Source of the DNA: JACZYA01 sp965247455
GTDB taxonomy: Bacteria; Acidobacteriota; Terriglobia; Acidiferrales; 2-02-FULL-67-57
Assembly (NCBI GenBank): GCA_965247455.1
Contig: CBDFHE010000012.1
Span: 1-64,000 of the forward strand
Direction: 5' to 3'
DNA: 64,000 bases
Part shown: piece after piece, positions 25,426 through 34,273 of the stretch
How the letters are laid out: every line of letters starts with the position of its first letter
Position numbering within the stretch: the first letter of the stretch is position 1
Position numbers and translations under genes: made by a program
The notes under the pieces: model-generated
The model's input: only the letters and a program-made list of their open reading frames with translations
Database searches by the model: none
What the model was told of the DNA's origin: nothing

Positions 25426-25742
25426 TCAATATGCTCAACTCTATCCAGTTAGTCGCGGGCACCACAGCATACAACGCTTACCTCATTCCCGCCGGCCTGG
25501 GCGTAGAGGCGGGTGTGACGTACCTCACTGTCTCCTTCAGCAGTTTCTCCTCTGGGACTGGGTTCCCGCTGGGAACGATCTTTCTGGCATTGGGCGTGGA
25601 CTCAAACGGAATTGTGATTTACAAGACTCCTTTGACAATGGGGCTCGAGGTCGTCCCCGAGCCAGCCACTCTGCTGTTGTTCGGCTCAGGTCTTCTGAGC
25701 ATGGGCGGGTTGCTGCGTTGGCGAATGAAGAAGAGACCGTAG
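25426..25742 (+). pseudogene. PEP-CTERM sorting-domain protein, 5' end removed by IS copy 1
   Basis: About 105 codons from the IS junction to TAG. The mature part reads MLNSIQLVAGTTAYNAYLI and LTVSFSSFSSGTGF, a low-charge, Ser/Thr/Gly-rich surface sequence. The end is a textbook PEP-CTERM signal: VVPEPATLLLFGSGLLSMGG, then LLRWRMKKRP, i.e. Pro-Glu-Pro, a hydrophobic helix and a basic tail recognised by exosortase. Signal peptide and most of the protein are lost. It shows that this genome uses exosortase sorting and that the surrounding polysaccharide genes probably belong to that system. Confidence 0.75.
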
Positions 25743-25853
25743 GAACTGCGCAGTAGGGCTCCTGGCCCGCACCAACATTCCCAAACGTCTCCCCACGAGA
25801 TTCCTCCCTCTGAATCCGAACAGGGGAATACTTGCTTTGTCCGCGCGCGCGGT

Positions 25854-27209
25854 TCAGGAACGATTGGGCCGGCCAATGGAGTGGTACTCGAAACCCAGGG
25901 CAACCATTTCCTTGGCATCGAGGAAATTGCGCCCGTCCAACACTAGCGCCCGCCCCATGCTGTCATGGATTCGGGCCCAATCCAGGGCGCGAAATTCCTC
26001 CCATTCCGTCGTCAGCAGCAGCGCCTCGCTGCCGCTGGCCGCCTCGTAGGCGTCCCGGCAATAGGTGAGTTGGGGGAACACTTGCTTGGTTTTCTCCATT
26101 GCCTTCGGGTCATAGACCTTCAGCTTGGCCTTGTGCTCCAGCAGGCTGCTGACCACCGCCAGGGCGGGAGAAAAACGAATGTCGTCGGTGTTCGGTTTGA
26201 AAGACAACCCCAGCACCGCGATTTGTTTGTCGGCTATCACCCAGAGCGCGCTCCGTAGTTTTTCTACAAAGTGATCGATGCGCCGCAGGTTGATTTTTCC
26301 GGCCTCGCGCAGCAGGGCAAAGTCATGGCCGCCGCGCTCGGCAATTCGGATGAACGCCTGCAGGTCTTTGGGGAAACAAAAGCCCCCGAAACCGATACCC
26401 GGCCGGAGGAAGGCGGGGCCGATGCGGCGGTCCGCCCCCATCCCTTCCGCCACCATCGTCACATCCGCTCCAAAGGTCTCGCACAGGTCCGCCAGGGCAT
26501 TTACGTAGGAAATCTTGAGCGCCAGGAACGAGTTGGAGGCGTGCTTGATCAGCTCCGCGCTGGCTATATCGGTAGCCAGGAAACGCGGCTTAGGTCTCTC
26601 CACACAATTCCGATGCACCGGACACTTGAAGGTCTGCTCCAGGACGGGACGGTAGAGCTCCTCCAGCATCGCCCGCGCCTTCTCTGATTGCACCCCGATC
26701 ACAATGCGATCGGGATGGAGAAAATCTTCCACCGCCGTGCCTTCGCGCAGAAATTCGAGATTGGAGGCCACGTCGTAGGTAAAGCCGGAGCGCGCGCCAT
26801 AGACCCGCAAAATGCGCTCCAACTCGTGCCCGGTACGCACCGGCACGGTGCTCTTCTCAACCACCAGCTTGTAGGTCTGGCAGTTGTTTGCCACCGCTCG
26901 CGCCACTTTGTCGATGGCGGAAAGATCGGCTTCGCCGTTCTCCAGCGGCGGCGTGCCCACGCAGATGAAAATCACTTCCGCCTGCTGGCTGGCTGGCACG
27001 ATGTCTCGGGTGAACTTGAGCCGGCCGCGCTTCACATTGCCGGTCACCAAGTCATCCAAGTGAGACTCGAAAATGGGGATTTGCCCTTGGGAGAGCGCGT
27101 CGATCTTGCGCGTGTCGTCGTCAATGCCAACCACTTCGTGGCCCAATTCAGCCAGGCAAGCGGCCGTCACCAACCCCACGTACCCGCACCCAACCACGGC
27201 AATTCTCAT
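25854..27209 (-). CDS. ugd: UDP-glucose 6-dehydrogenase
   Basis: 451 residues. Oxidises UDP-glucose to UDP-glucuronate with two NAD+. Seen: Rossmann start RIAVVGCGYVGLVTAACLAE, VGTPPLENGEADLSAI, SNLEFLREGTAVEDFLHPDR, the ASNSFLALKISYVNAL helix and the catalytic cysteine in GIGFGGFCFPKDLQA (about residue 270), then LGLSFKPNTDDIRFSPAL in the C-terminal domain. Typical length and all catalytic blocks present. It is downstream of, and in the same direction as, the epimerase at 27258-28202, which fits conversion of UDP-glucuronate to another UDP-uronic acid. Confidence 0.92.
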   Translation of the reverse strand: MRIAVVGCGYVGLVTAACLAELGHEVVGIDDDTRKIDALSQGQIPIFESHLDDLVTGNVKRGRLKFTRDIVPASQQAEVIFICVGTPPLENGEADLSAIDKVARAVANNCQTYKLVVEKSTVPVRTGHELERILRVYGARSGFTYDVASNLEFLREGTAVEDFLHPDRIVIGVQSEKARAMLEELYRPVLEQTFKCPVHRNCVERPKPRFLATDIASAELIKHASNSFLALKISYVNALADLCETFGADVTMVAEGMGADRRIGPAFLRPGIGFGGFCFPKDLQAFIRIAERGGHDFALLREAGKINLRRIDHFVEKLRSALWVIADKQIAVLGLSFKPNTDDIRFSPALAVVSSLLEHKAKLKVYDPKAMEKTKQVFPQLTYCRDAYEAASGSEALLLTTEWEEFRALDWARIHDSMGRALVLDGRNFLDAKEMVALGFEYHSIGRPNRS

Positions 27210-27257
27210 TCTTGTGTCTCCCCAGAAGGTAATCGGATCGGCTGCTGCTCTGACCTT

Positions 27258-28202
27258 TTAGGGGGAAAAGTATTCGACCGCACGGCGCAACCCGTCCTCC
27301 AAGTTCGTTCCAGGTTGGTAGCCCAGGCTCTGCTGCGCCCGGGAAATGTCAGCCCGTGTGTGACGCACATCGGCCCGCCGGGCCTCGGTGTGGCAACGTC
27401 CCGGGTCGCGCCCCATGATCCGCACGATCGTCTCCCCCACGTCCAGCACGGTATGGCTTCGTCCGCACGCAATGTTGAAAACCTGGCCGGCGACCTTCGC
27501 CGCCTGCGCCGCCAGCAGATTGGCTTGCGCCACATCACCAACATAGGTGAAATCGCGCGATTGCAGCCCGTCGCCGTGCACTTCCAACGGCTCGCCGCGG
27601 CTCACTTGCTGGATGAAAGCGGGAATCAGCGCCGAGTATTTCGACTCCGGGTCCTGGTGCGGACCGAAAACATTGAAGTAGCGCAGGCTGACTGTCTCCA
27701 ACCCGTAAACCTGGCAAAAACTGACGCCGTAGTGTTCGCCCGCAAGCTTGGAAACGGCGTAGGGAGAAATAGGCCCGGGACGATGATCTTCCTGCTGCGG
27801 AGATACGCTGGTATCGCCATAAACAGAACTGGAGGAAGCATAGACAAACCGTCGCACGCCGGCCTTCACCGCGGCCTGGAGGACATTCAAAGTTCCAAGC
27901 ACATTCACCTCGTTGGTGGCGGAAGGATCATCGACCGAACGCGGTACCGAGCGGAGCGCCGCTTGGTGAAACACGTACTCAACCTCGCGGCACGCGTTCA
28001 AACAATCATCCCGGTTTCGGATGTCACCTTCCACCAGTTCAAACGTGTTTGCCTGGGCGGCTGTCAGCACACGGTCTAGGTGCGAGCGCTTTCCGGTGGA
28101 GAGATTGTCGAGCACGCGCACCTGCCAGTCTCGGCGCAGCAACTCAGCTACGAGGTTGGAACCGATGAAGCCGGCCCCTCCAGTCACCAGACACGCAGGC
28201 AT
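27258..28202 (-). CDS. NAD-dependent sugar-nucleotide epimerase (UDP-glucose/uronate 4-epimerase type SDR)
   Basis: 314 residues of the extended SDR family. CLVTGGAGFIGSNLVAELL binds NAD; YASSSSVYG and the YAVSK active-site pair (SPYAVSKLAGEHYG) are intact; LRYFNVFGPHQDPESKYSAL is the substrate-binding region shared with WbpP and GalE-like epimerases. Start at MPACLVTGG (28202) because AAGGAG lies 9 bases upstream; the longer frame to 28235 is unlikely. Together with ugd it could make UDP-GalA or UDP-GalNAcA-type sugars. The precise substrate is not deducible. Confidence 0.85.
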   Translation of the reverse strand: MPACLVTGGAGFIGSNLVAELLRRDWQVRVLDNLSTGKRSHLDRVLTAAQANTFELVEGDIRNRDDCLNACREVEYVFHQAALRSVPRSVDDPSATNEVNVLGTLNVLQAAVKAGVRRFVYASSSSVYGDTSVSPQQEDHRPGPISPYAVSKLAGEHYGVSFCQVYGLETVSLRYFNVFGPHQDPESKYSALIPAFIQQVSRGEPLEVHGDGLQSRDFTYVGDVAQANLLAAQAAKVAGQVFNIACGRSHTVLDVGETIVRIMGRDPGRCHTEARRADVRHTRADISRAQQSLGYQPGTNLEDGLRRAVEYFSP

Positions 28203-28563
28203 CCCAACCGTCTCCTTCACACGAACAAGGTGCAAGCCACGGGCACGGGCCGCAGCCCGTCACGGCCGTTCCGATGTTCAGGCAGTGTAGACAAAAGCCT
28301 ATGCATTGTCCACCAAGCGCGCCGGGCGCTTCGCAACGTGTGATCATCGGAAAAGTCCAACCCAGCGGCCCCCGCCGCTGGGAAAGAGGCACCTCCCCGG
28401 TGGCAGGGGCCACCGGGTTGGACGTGAGAGGAAAGAGTGCCCGAATCGAAAAGCCGGCGTGAAATTGGCCCTTACCCACCTGCGGCCTCGGAACGTGAAG
28501 CCGCCGGGGAAGGATGATAGAATGCGCCCGGCGAAAATTATCGGAACACAAGGGAGTTTCTTG
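28203..28563. other. Divergent intergenic region with GC-rich palindromes
   Basis: Between the epimerase and the SDR fragment. Holds hairpins CAGCGGCCCCCGCCGCTG (near 28362-28380) and CCGGTGGCAGGGGCCACCGG (near 28398-28417). The latter is related to palindromes near 2183 and 52207. No gene is supported; one in-frame extension upstream of 28564 is unlikely to be translated. Confidence 0.4.
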
Positions 28564-28716
28564 ATGCGCGCGCTCGTGACCGGCGGCGGAGGATTCATCG
28601 GCTCGCACCTGTGCGACTTCTTGCTGGCCAAGGGCTGGACGGTCGTCTGCATGGACAACTTCATCACCGGCTCTGAGCGAAACATCGCCCATCTTTCCAG
28701 CAACCCATCCTTTCAA
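28564..28716 (+). pseudogene. N-terminal stub of a UDP-glucuronate decarboxylase-like SDR, cut by IS copy 2
   Basis: 51 codons from ATG 28564: MRALVTGGGGFIGSHLCDFL, then VVCMDNFITGSERNIAHL. This is the NAD-binding start of the UDP-glucuronate decarboxylase/dTDP-glucose 4,6-dehydratase group; MDNFITG and NIAHL favour the decarboxylase (UDP-xylose synthase). The gene stops at the left end of the IS (28717), and the remainder (about 260 codons) is not in the window. Confidence 0.75.
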
Positions 28717-30386
28717 CCCGGATTTCCGATTTGGCTGTGGTACCGTATCGCCAGGACCAGTCGCTGCGCCTTGAGTTTTGGGGCTCCGACGTAAGGAACC
28801 ACACTACGGAGGGTGACACCCGGTGGGTGAATTACAACACGAGCTATTCCAGTTCGCGTTCAACGGCTTCTTGAAAGTCGCGTTCCAGGGATCGCGCGTC
28901 ACTTCTGACGCTGGCCTCATTCTGGTGCGCGAGTTGGATGAACGTCTGGGGCTGGAGACACTCATCGCCGAGCACCTGAGCGATTCCCGACAGGGGATGA
29001 ACACCCAGTTCAGCGTGGTGGATCTCCTGCGGCAGTCGGTCTACAGTCGCCTCGCGGGCTACGAAGATCTCAACGACGCGGGGCGCGTGTCGGCAGACCC
29101 AACATTTCGTCTCATCGGGTCGCCAAAGCGCTGGGACCGGGGTGCGGCGCTGACATCGACGCTGCATTGGTTCGAGACAGAGCTGCTGACCCACGAGGAG
29201 AATCTCGTCGGGTTGAGGGCCGTGAACCGGGAGGTGCTTGCACAGGCCGAGATGGCGACGCGCGCCGACCGGATCGTGCTCGACATGGATTCGAGCGAGA
29301 GCCCGGTGCATGGGGCGCAGGAAGGGAGCGCCTATAACGGGCACTTCGAGTCCGTCTGCTACCACCCGCTGTTTCTGTTCACCGAGCATGGGGACTGCCT
29401 CGCCGCCACGCTGCGGCCAGGCAACGTGCATAGCGCCGACGACTGGGACGACCTGCTCGTACCGGAGATTGACCGGCAGCAGGTGGAGGGCAAGCGCGTA
29501 GCGTTCCGCGCAGACGCCGCGTTCGCGAAGCCCGAGATCTACGACGCGCTCGAGCAGCGCGACGTGGACTATGCCATTCGCATGCCGGCGAACAAGAGCT
29601 TGGAGCTGGAAATCGAAGACATCCTCTTTCGTCCGCCGGGACGGCCGAGCTGCAAGCCCTTGGTGCGCTACCAGAGTTTCCGCTATCAGGCCAAGAGCTG
29701 GACCACGCCCAGACGGATCGTCGCCAAGGTGGAGCACCACCAAGGTGAGCTGTTCCCTCGCGTCGGCTTCATCGTGACCAACATGGCCCTCCCGAGCCGC
29801 TCGGTCGTGCGGTTTTACAACAAGCGCGGTACGGCGGAGCAATGGATCAAGGAAGGCAAGCAGGCCACCCACTGGACGCGGCTGTCGTGCCATCGTTTCC
29901 GGGCGAACGAGGTGCGCCTGCAACTGAGCGTCCTGGCCTACAATCTGGGCAACTTGTGGCGCAGACTGGTCCTTCCGCTGCGGGTCAAGCGCTGGTCGCT
30001 CACGAGTCTCCAGCAGCGACTGGTGAAAACTGGGGGCCGGCTGGTGAAGCATGCGCGGTACTACTGGCTTCTGCTGGCGGAAGGGCATCTCACGCGGCGG
30101 CTGTTCGGCGACATGCTGCGGAGGATCTGGGCGCTACCCGTGCCGGCAGGCTGACGCGCGGCCTGAAGTGCAACGAAGCCCGCCCGGCGATGACACGGGG
30201 CACACGTGTGGAGCGGTGTCTGAGAAATGCCCGAAAAGCAGGGGTTCCAGTCGGTCGCACGTCGGCGCGGGCTCAGATGAAGGCCTTTGAAGCTGAGCGA
30301 TTGTGCGACGATCGAAGTTTTTGTGCGATCGGCGGCGATCGGGTGTATAAACGTGCCATCAGGGGCAGGCAAAACGGAAATCCCGG
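28717..30386 (+). mobile_element. IS1380-family insertion sequence, copy 2
   Basis: 1670 bp, same ends as copy 1. Flanks TTCAA (left) and ATTCA (right) do not match. The left flank is an SDR gene cut after 51 codons; the right flank is a pRiA4b-type gene cut at its 3' end. At least one base differs from copies 1 and 3 (28845, C to T). Confidence 0.92.
28823..30154 (+). CDS. IS1380-family DDE transposase (copy 2)
   Basis: 443 residues, with one substitution relative to the other two copies: residue 8 is Leu instead of Pro (codon CTA for CCA, base 28845). Otherwise the same blocks and acidic residues (D154/D156, D231, E339). The change is outside the catalytic core, so activity is probably retained. 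Confidence 0.93.
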   Translation: MGELQHELFQFAFNGFLKVAFQGSRVTSDAGLILVRELDERLGLETLIAEHLSDSRQGMNTQFSVVDLLRQSVYSRLAGYEDLNDAGRVSADPTFRLIGSPKRWDRGAALTSTLHWFETELLTHEENLVGLRAVNREVLAQAEMATRADRIVLDMDSSESPVHGAQEGSAYNGHFESVCYHPLFLFTEHGDCLAATLRPGNVHSADDWDDLLVPEIDRQQVEGKRVAFRADAAFAKPEIYDALEQRDVDYAIRMPANKSLELEIEDILFRPPGRPSCKPLVRYQSFRYQAKSWTTPRRIVAKVEHHQGELFPRVGFIVTNMALPSRSVVRFYNKRGTAEQWIKEGKQATHWTRLSCHRFRANEVRLQLSVLAYNLGNLWRRLVLPLRVKRWSLTSLQQRLVKTGGRLVKHARYYWLLLAEGHLTRRLFGDMLRRIWALPVPAG

Positions 30387-30816
30387 ATTCATCGTGTTCC
30401 GGGTGGTTGGGGTCCGCAAGGGCCTGCAAGAAATTTTCGTAGCCGGGTATTCCTCCTACGTCCTCCGGGAGACAGGCACGAGCTCCAGCGAGGCACAGGG
30501 GGTAGCGCTCGCCCTCCTCGGGCGGAAGTGTCTTTTCCACCTCTAGGATGTGCTCCCAGTTGTCGCCGAAGTCGTAGGTGTATGTAAACTCTGAGTTTTT
30601 ATCCGGCACTACGTCGCTCAGCTTATATCTCGTTTCGTCTATGGTTTCGCTCACGCCGATGTCGTCCTTGTCAGGTATCCCGTAGTACTTCTCCCGGATG
30701 ACGAACTGGTGGAGGTGCGCATCTTCCCAGCCCATCGTGCGCTGGAGGATTCTGTGCAGTCTGGCGAGGGTGATATCGCCGCGCACCTGGATGCGGCGCC
30801 AGATGGGCGGCTCCGA
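30387..30816 (-). pseudogene. Plasmid pRiA4b ORF-3-like protein, truncated at both ends
   Basis: Readable minus-strand frame: PPIWRRIQVRGDITLARLHR, then MGWEDAHLHQFVI, FTYTYDFGDNWEHILEVEK, YPLCLAGARACLPEDVGGIP and GYENFLQALADPNHPEHDE. This is the conserved core of the pRiA4b_Orf3 family (IS1096 TnpR-like fold), function unknown. An in-frame TAA just upstream of PPIWRRI removes the N-terminus; the only start left is a GTG inside it (30786). The 3' end is replaced by IS copy 2, whose sequence adds an unrelated tail. Probably non-functional. Confidence 0.65.
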
Positions 30817-30843
30817 GCTAAATTATTGGTTATAAAAAGAAAG

Positions 30844-31350
30844 TGGCGGGTGGGCCTATAAGCCGGATTCTGTCCGCCGCCCGTTCCCGCGGAGCGGGAC
30901 CGGAGCGACGGGGTGATCATTCCTCTCGGCGACCTACCCGGGAGTCACGACCCAACCGAAGTCGGGCCACGGGCCGGGCCAACCCTCCTCCCCTATTTGG
31001 TCTTGCTCCGCGCGGGGTTTGCCGTGCCTCCGACATCGCTGTCGGAGCGGTGGGCTCTTACCCCACCTTTTCACCCTTGCCGCGAGCGTCGTCCCGGGAG
31101 CAACCCGGGACGCGTCCGTTTCGGGACTGAGCCCTGCCTGCCGGCAGGCAGGCACGCGGCGGTCTGTTTTCTGCGGCACTTTCCGTTCCCGGCCGATGTG
31201 GCAGCCGGGACCTCCCCTCGTTCCTCCCCGTCGGGAGGTTCGGAGAGCACGCTGCCCTTCGGGGTTCCCCCTCAGGGTGAACCCTGGGAGTCCGGACTTT
31301 CCTCCCGCACCCACAAGGGGCACGAGCGATCACCCGGCTCACCCGCCAGC
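30844..31350 (-). ncRNA. rnpB: RNase P RNA (bacterial type A)
   Basis: The minus strand carries the universally conserved blocks of the tRNA 5'-processing ribozyme: GAGGAAAGTCCGGACTCC near the 5' end, AGGGTGAAAAGGTGGGGTAA and GAGCCCACCG in the middle, and ACAGAATCCGGCTTATAGG at the 3' end. P1 forms between TGGCGGGTGAGCC (about 31349) and the terminal CCCACCCGCCA. About 507 nt, longer than the usual 350-420. Part of the excess is a 20-bp perfect palindrome (31133-31152) inserted in a variable helix. Protein open frames drawn across this region on either strand are spurious. Confidence 0.95.
31133..31152. repeat. Family B palindrome inside rnpB
   Basis: CCTGCCTGCCGGCAGGCAGG, a perfect 20-bp palindrome related to the dispersed CCTGCCTGCGGTAGGCAGG element. 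It sits in a peripheral part of RNase P RNA, where it would form its own hairpin without touching the conserved core. Confidence 0.7.
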
Positions 31351-31354
31351 AGAA

Positions 31355-31360
31355 ATTATA
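31355..31360 (-). promoter_or_regulatory. -10 box of rnpB
   Basis: TATAAT on the minus strand ends five bases before the predicted 5' end of RNase P RNA (about 31349). The -35 region is poor; no clear TTGACA at the right distance. Confidence 0.55.
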
Positions 31361-31648
31361 CACTTCCAGAAAGCTGAACTCCAGCCGGGGACAGTAGGCG
31401 GTCCGGCAGGCACACATCACCCGTACTTAGAGGATTGGGCAGAGCAAGGTTCGGCGTCCGGTCGGCCTGGGAGAGCAACTCGGCGTAGGGGCCGAGCATT
31501 CTCTCGTACTCCTTGTGAAGGAAAAACATCCTAGCCGGATTTCTTATCAGGCTGAAACAGGGAATCGTTCAAGCCTTCCGAAATGGACACGGTTCCACAG
31601 ACGACCTGAAGGGCGCGGTTCCGAACAACTGGAAAAAAAGTGCAAATC

Positions 31649-32194
31649 CTACTCGGGTTCAGCCGGAGTAGGGGCGGAAGGTATCGGCGTTTCGAACTCT
31701 GCCGCCTCGGATTCTACGATGTTGATCTCGCCGGTGGGGTCGGTGGTGTAGGAGATTCCCCCCCGGAGGAAGTTGAGCGGCTCGGCCGTCAGTTCATAGC
31801 TGCTAAAGAGCGGCACGGTGGCGGCCCAGCGTTGCTGGCGTTGTCCCGGCCGGTAGTGAACCTGGTAGCCGCTGGCTTCAAATCGGCTCCGGGCGATGGG
31901 GGTGGGAAGCAGGCGGGCGTGCTCCGGCAGTCCCCTCTCCGGGTTGCCTTCCTCTGCGCCGCGCAACCGTTCCAGCTTGTCCGGGTAGCCCTGGTAACGC
32001 TCGTAATAGACGCGCAAGGCCTCATTGATGGTGAACAGGGCGTACTCGGCTTGCATCTGATTCTGCTTGCGATTGACCCAGGCGCCAAGCGAGAAAAGCA
32101 ACAACAGGGCAACCGCAATCGGGAGGCCCACCCGCAGGAGCGTGCGCTTGTCGGGCAGCTTGCGTCGCTTTGGTCCGTAGTGCTCTTCGAACAT
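31649..32194 (-). CDS. Hypothetical single-pass membrane protein
   Basis: About 181 residues from ATG 32194 (GAGGGAAC lies upstream; a GTG at 32209 overlapping the ligA stop is the alternative). A basic N-terminal segment (HYGPKRRKLPDKR) precedes one helix (VGLPIAVALLLLFSLGAWV), then an exported domain with INEALRVYYERYQGYPDKLE and a Pro/Glu-rich tail. The residues after the helix resemble the alpha/beta start of pseudopilin-like proteins (N-terminal helix, then a Tyr/Pro-rich part), but there is no prepilin peptidase site. Not recognised. Directly downstream of ligA, probably co-transcribed. Confidence 0.65.
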   Translation of the reverse strand: MFEEHYGPKRRKLPDKRTLLRVGLPIAVALLLLFSLGAWVNRKQNQMQAEYALFTINEALRVYYERYQGYPDKLERLRGAEEGNPERGLPEHARLLPTPIARSRFEASGYQVHYRPGQRQQRWAATVPLFSSYELTAEPLNFLRGGISYTTDPTGEINIVESEAAEFETPIPSAPTPAEPE

Positions 32195-32205
32195 TTTGGG
32201 TTCCC

Positions 32206-34218
32206 TCACTCTTGCCCGAGCAGGCGGGCGAACTGTTTTTCGTCCAGCGTTTCAACGCCAAGGGTTTTGGCTTTCGCCAGCTTGGAGCCCGGCACGGACC
32301 CCACCACCACGTAGCCGGTCTTCTTACTCACCGAGCCGATCACCTTGCCGCCCAGCGACTCGATCAAAGCTTTGGCCTGGTCGCGCGACCAGCGTTCGAG
32401 CGCGCCCGTCAGCACGAAAGTCTTGCCCGCCAGCCGTGTGCCTTTCGACTTGGCACGTTTCTCTTCCGTCACTAATCCTGCTCTACTAAGATTCTCCAGC
32501 ACCTTCTGGTTGGCGGGCTCGCCGAAGAACTCCACGATGGCAGCGGCCACCTTCTCGCCCACCTCTTCGACGTCCACCAGCTCCTCTTGCGTTGCCTCCC
32601 TCAGCGTGTCCAGCGAGCCGAAGTGCACGGCCAGCAACTGGCCGGTGCGCTCCCCCACGAACCGAATGCCGAGGGAATAAATCAGCCGCGCCAGGCTGCT
32701 TGCCTTGCTGGCGCCGATTTCGTCCAACAAGTTCTGCGCCGATTTCTCCGCCATGCGTTCGAGGCCGGCCAGGGTCGGCAGGTCAAGCCGGTAGAGGTCG
32801 GCCACGTCTTTCACCAAACCTTTCTCCACCAATTGGTCAACGATTTTTCCGCCCAGGCCGTCAATATTCATGGCGTGGCGTCCGGCAAAATGCAGCAGCG
32901 ACTCCTTCAAGCGGGCCGGGCAGGCAGCGTTGACGCAGCGATAAGCGACCTCGTCCTCGGCTTTGTGGATGCCGCTCCGGCACTCGGGGCAGCGGTCTGG
33001 CATTCGAAAGGGCTTTCGTTTCCGGCCGCGCCGAGCGACCTTGACCACGTGCGGGATCACGTCGCCCGCGCGCTCGATCACCACCGTATCGCCTTCCTGC
33101 ACGCCGAGGCGTTCCACCTCGTCCATGTTGTGCAGGGTGGAGCGGCTGACGGTCACGCCGCCGACCTGCACCGGTTCGAGAATGGCCACCGGGGTCAAGG
33201 CGCCCGTGCGGCCCACCTGAACACGAATCTCCCGGACAACGGTGGTCTCCTGCCGGGCGGGATACTTATAGGCGATGGCGTAGCGCGGCGCTTTGGCGGT
33301 GGTGCCCAGCTCTTCCCACAAGGCAATCTCGTCCAACTTCACCACAAGGCCGTCTATTTCGTAGTCGAGCGATTCCCGCTTCTCCTCCCACTGCTTGCAG
33401 TAGTCGATCACCTGGTCCAGGCCGCGGCACTTCTTCCAATGCCGGCTCACCTTGAAACCCAGCGCCGCCAACGCTTCCAGCACCTGCGAGTGGCGCTTGA
33501 GCGGGATGCGGCCCTCCACCAGCAACGCATAGGTGAAAATGTCGAGCCTGCGTCGGGCGGTGATACCGGGGTCGAGCACGCGGACGGAACCAGCGGCGGC
33601 GTTGCGCGGGTTGGCAAAGACGCGCTCGCCGCGCTCATCCTGCTGGCGGTTCATCTGCTGGAAAGCCTTGCGGGTCATGATGACTTCGCCGCGGACTTCG
33701 AAGTCCCGCGCGAGCTTGGCCTTTTTCAATTGCTTCTCATCCACGCGCAAGGGAACGGCGCGAATGGTCTTCACATTCAAGGTTACGTCTTCGCCTTCCT
33801 GCCCGTCGCCGCGCGTGACCGCGCGCCCGTAGCCTCCGTTTTGGTAGCGCAGGGAAATGCTGAAGCCGTCGAACTTGTGCTCGCAGACGTAGTCGAGCGT
33901 CTCGCGGCCGGTGGCTTCCCGCGCGCGCCGGTCGAACTGGCCCAGTTCCTCGAAGGAGCTGGCGTTGTCCAGGCTGCGCATGGGGCTGCGGTGCCTGACT
34001 TTGACGAAGCCTTCACGGGGCTGCCCGCCCACGCGCTGGGTGGGCGAGTCAGGGGTGATCAGCTCGGGGTGTCCGGCTTCCAGTTTCTTGAGCTGCTTGA
34101 GCAGCCGGTCGAACCCAGGGTCGGAAATCTTGGGGTTGTCGAGGACGTAGTAGAGGTACTCGTGGCGGCGGATTCTCTCCCGCAGCCTTTCGAGCTTTTC
34201 TTTGATGCCAGCCAGCAT
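32206..34218 (-). CDS. ligA: NAD-dependent DNA ligase
   Basis: 670 residues, the normal LigA length. Seals nicks using NAD+ during replication and repair. Order: Ia domain (HEYLYYVLDNPKISDPGFD), adenylation domain with the active-site lysine K115 in CEHKFDGFSISL (same number as in E. coli), RGEVIM, GLVVKLD, the OB fold, a four-cysteine zinc finger (CPEC ... CVNAAC), HhH repeats (GIRFVGERTGQLL; DVEEVGEKVAAAI) and a C-terminal BRCT domain (LAGKTFVLTGALERWSRDQA). The usual CELKLDG is CEHKFDG here, a conservative change. Start ATG 34218. Confidence 0.95.
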   Translation of the reverse strand: MLAGIKEKLERLRERIRRHEYLYYVLDNPKISDPGFDRLLKQLKKLEAGHPELITPDSPTQRVGGQPREGFVKVRHRSPMRSLDNASSFEELGQFDRRAREATGRETLDYVCEHKFDGFSISLRYQNGGYGRAVTRGDGQEGEDVTLNVKTIRAVPLRVDEKQLKKAKLARDFEVRGEVIMTRKAFQQMNRQQDERGERVFANPRNAAAGSVRVLDPGITARRRLDIFTYALLVEGRIPLKRHSQVLEALAALGFKVSRHWKKCRGLDQVIDYCKQWEEKRESLDYEIDGLVVKLDEIALWEELGTTAKAPRYAIAYKYPARQETTVVREIRVQVGRTGALTPVAILEPVQVGGVTVSRSTLHNMDEVERLGVQEGDTVVIERAGDVIPHVVKVARRGRKRKPFRMPDRCPECRSGIHKAEDEVAYRCVNAACPARLKESLLHFAGRHAMNIDGLGGKIVDQLVEKGLVKDVADLYRLDLPTLAGLERMAEKSAQNLLDEIGASKASSLARLIYSLGIRFVGERTGQLLAVHFGSLDTLREATQEELVDVEEVGEKVAAAIVEFFGEPANQKVLENLSRAGLVTEEKRAKSKGTRLAGKTFVLTGALERWSRDQAKALIESLGGKVIGSVSKKTGYVVVGSVPGSKLAKAKTLGVETLDEKQFARLLGQE

Positions 34219-34268
34219 GCGTCCATTATACCGCCACGGTCAGGAGTCTGTAGAACGCCGGCAGTGTC

Positions 34269-34273
34269 CTAAG
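34269..34273. repeat. Target-site duplication CTAAG, left side of IS copy 3
   Basis: CTAAG immediately before the left IS terminus at 34274 and again immediately after its right terminus (35944-35948). A 5-bp duplication fits IS1380-family insertion and marks this as an undisturbed insertion. Confidence 0.85.

Noticed and set aside
23756..30386. Composite transposon of IS copies 1 and 2 carrying ugd and the epimerase
   Set aside because: The outer flanks (TACAA and ATTCA) do not match, and the enclosed DNA begins and ends with truncated genes. Recombination or misassembly explains it better.
30913..31377. Several open frames over 30.84-31.35 kb
   Set aside because: The region is RNase P RNA with all conserved blocks, so protein reading is accidental.
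31356..31529. 57-codon frame starting MFFLHKEYERMLGPYAELLS upstream of rnpB, with AAGGAG nearby
   Set aside because: It runs through the rnpB promoter, has no recognisable similarity, and its C-terminal half is low in protein-like character. It might be a remnant but is not supported as a gene.
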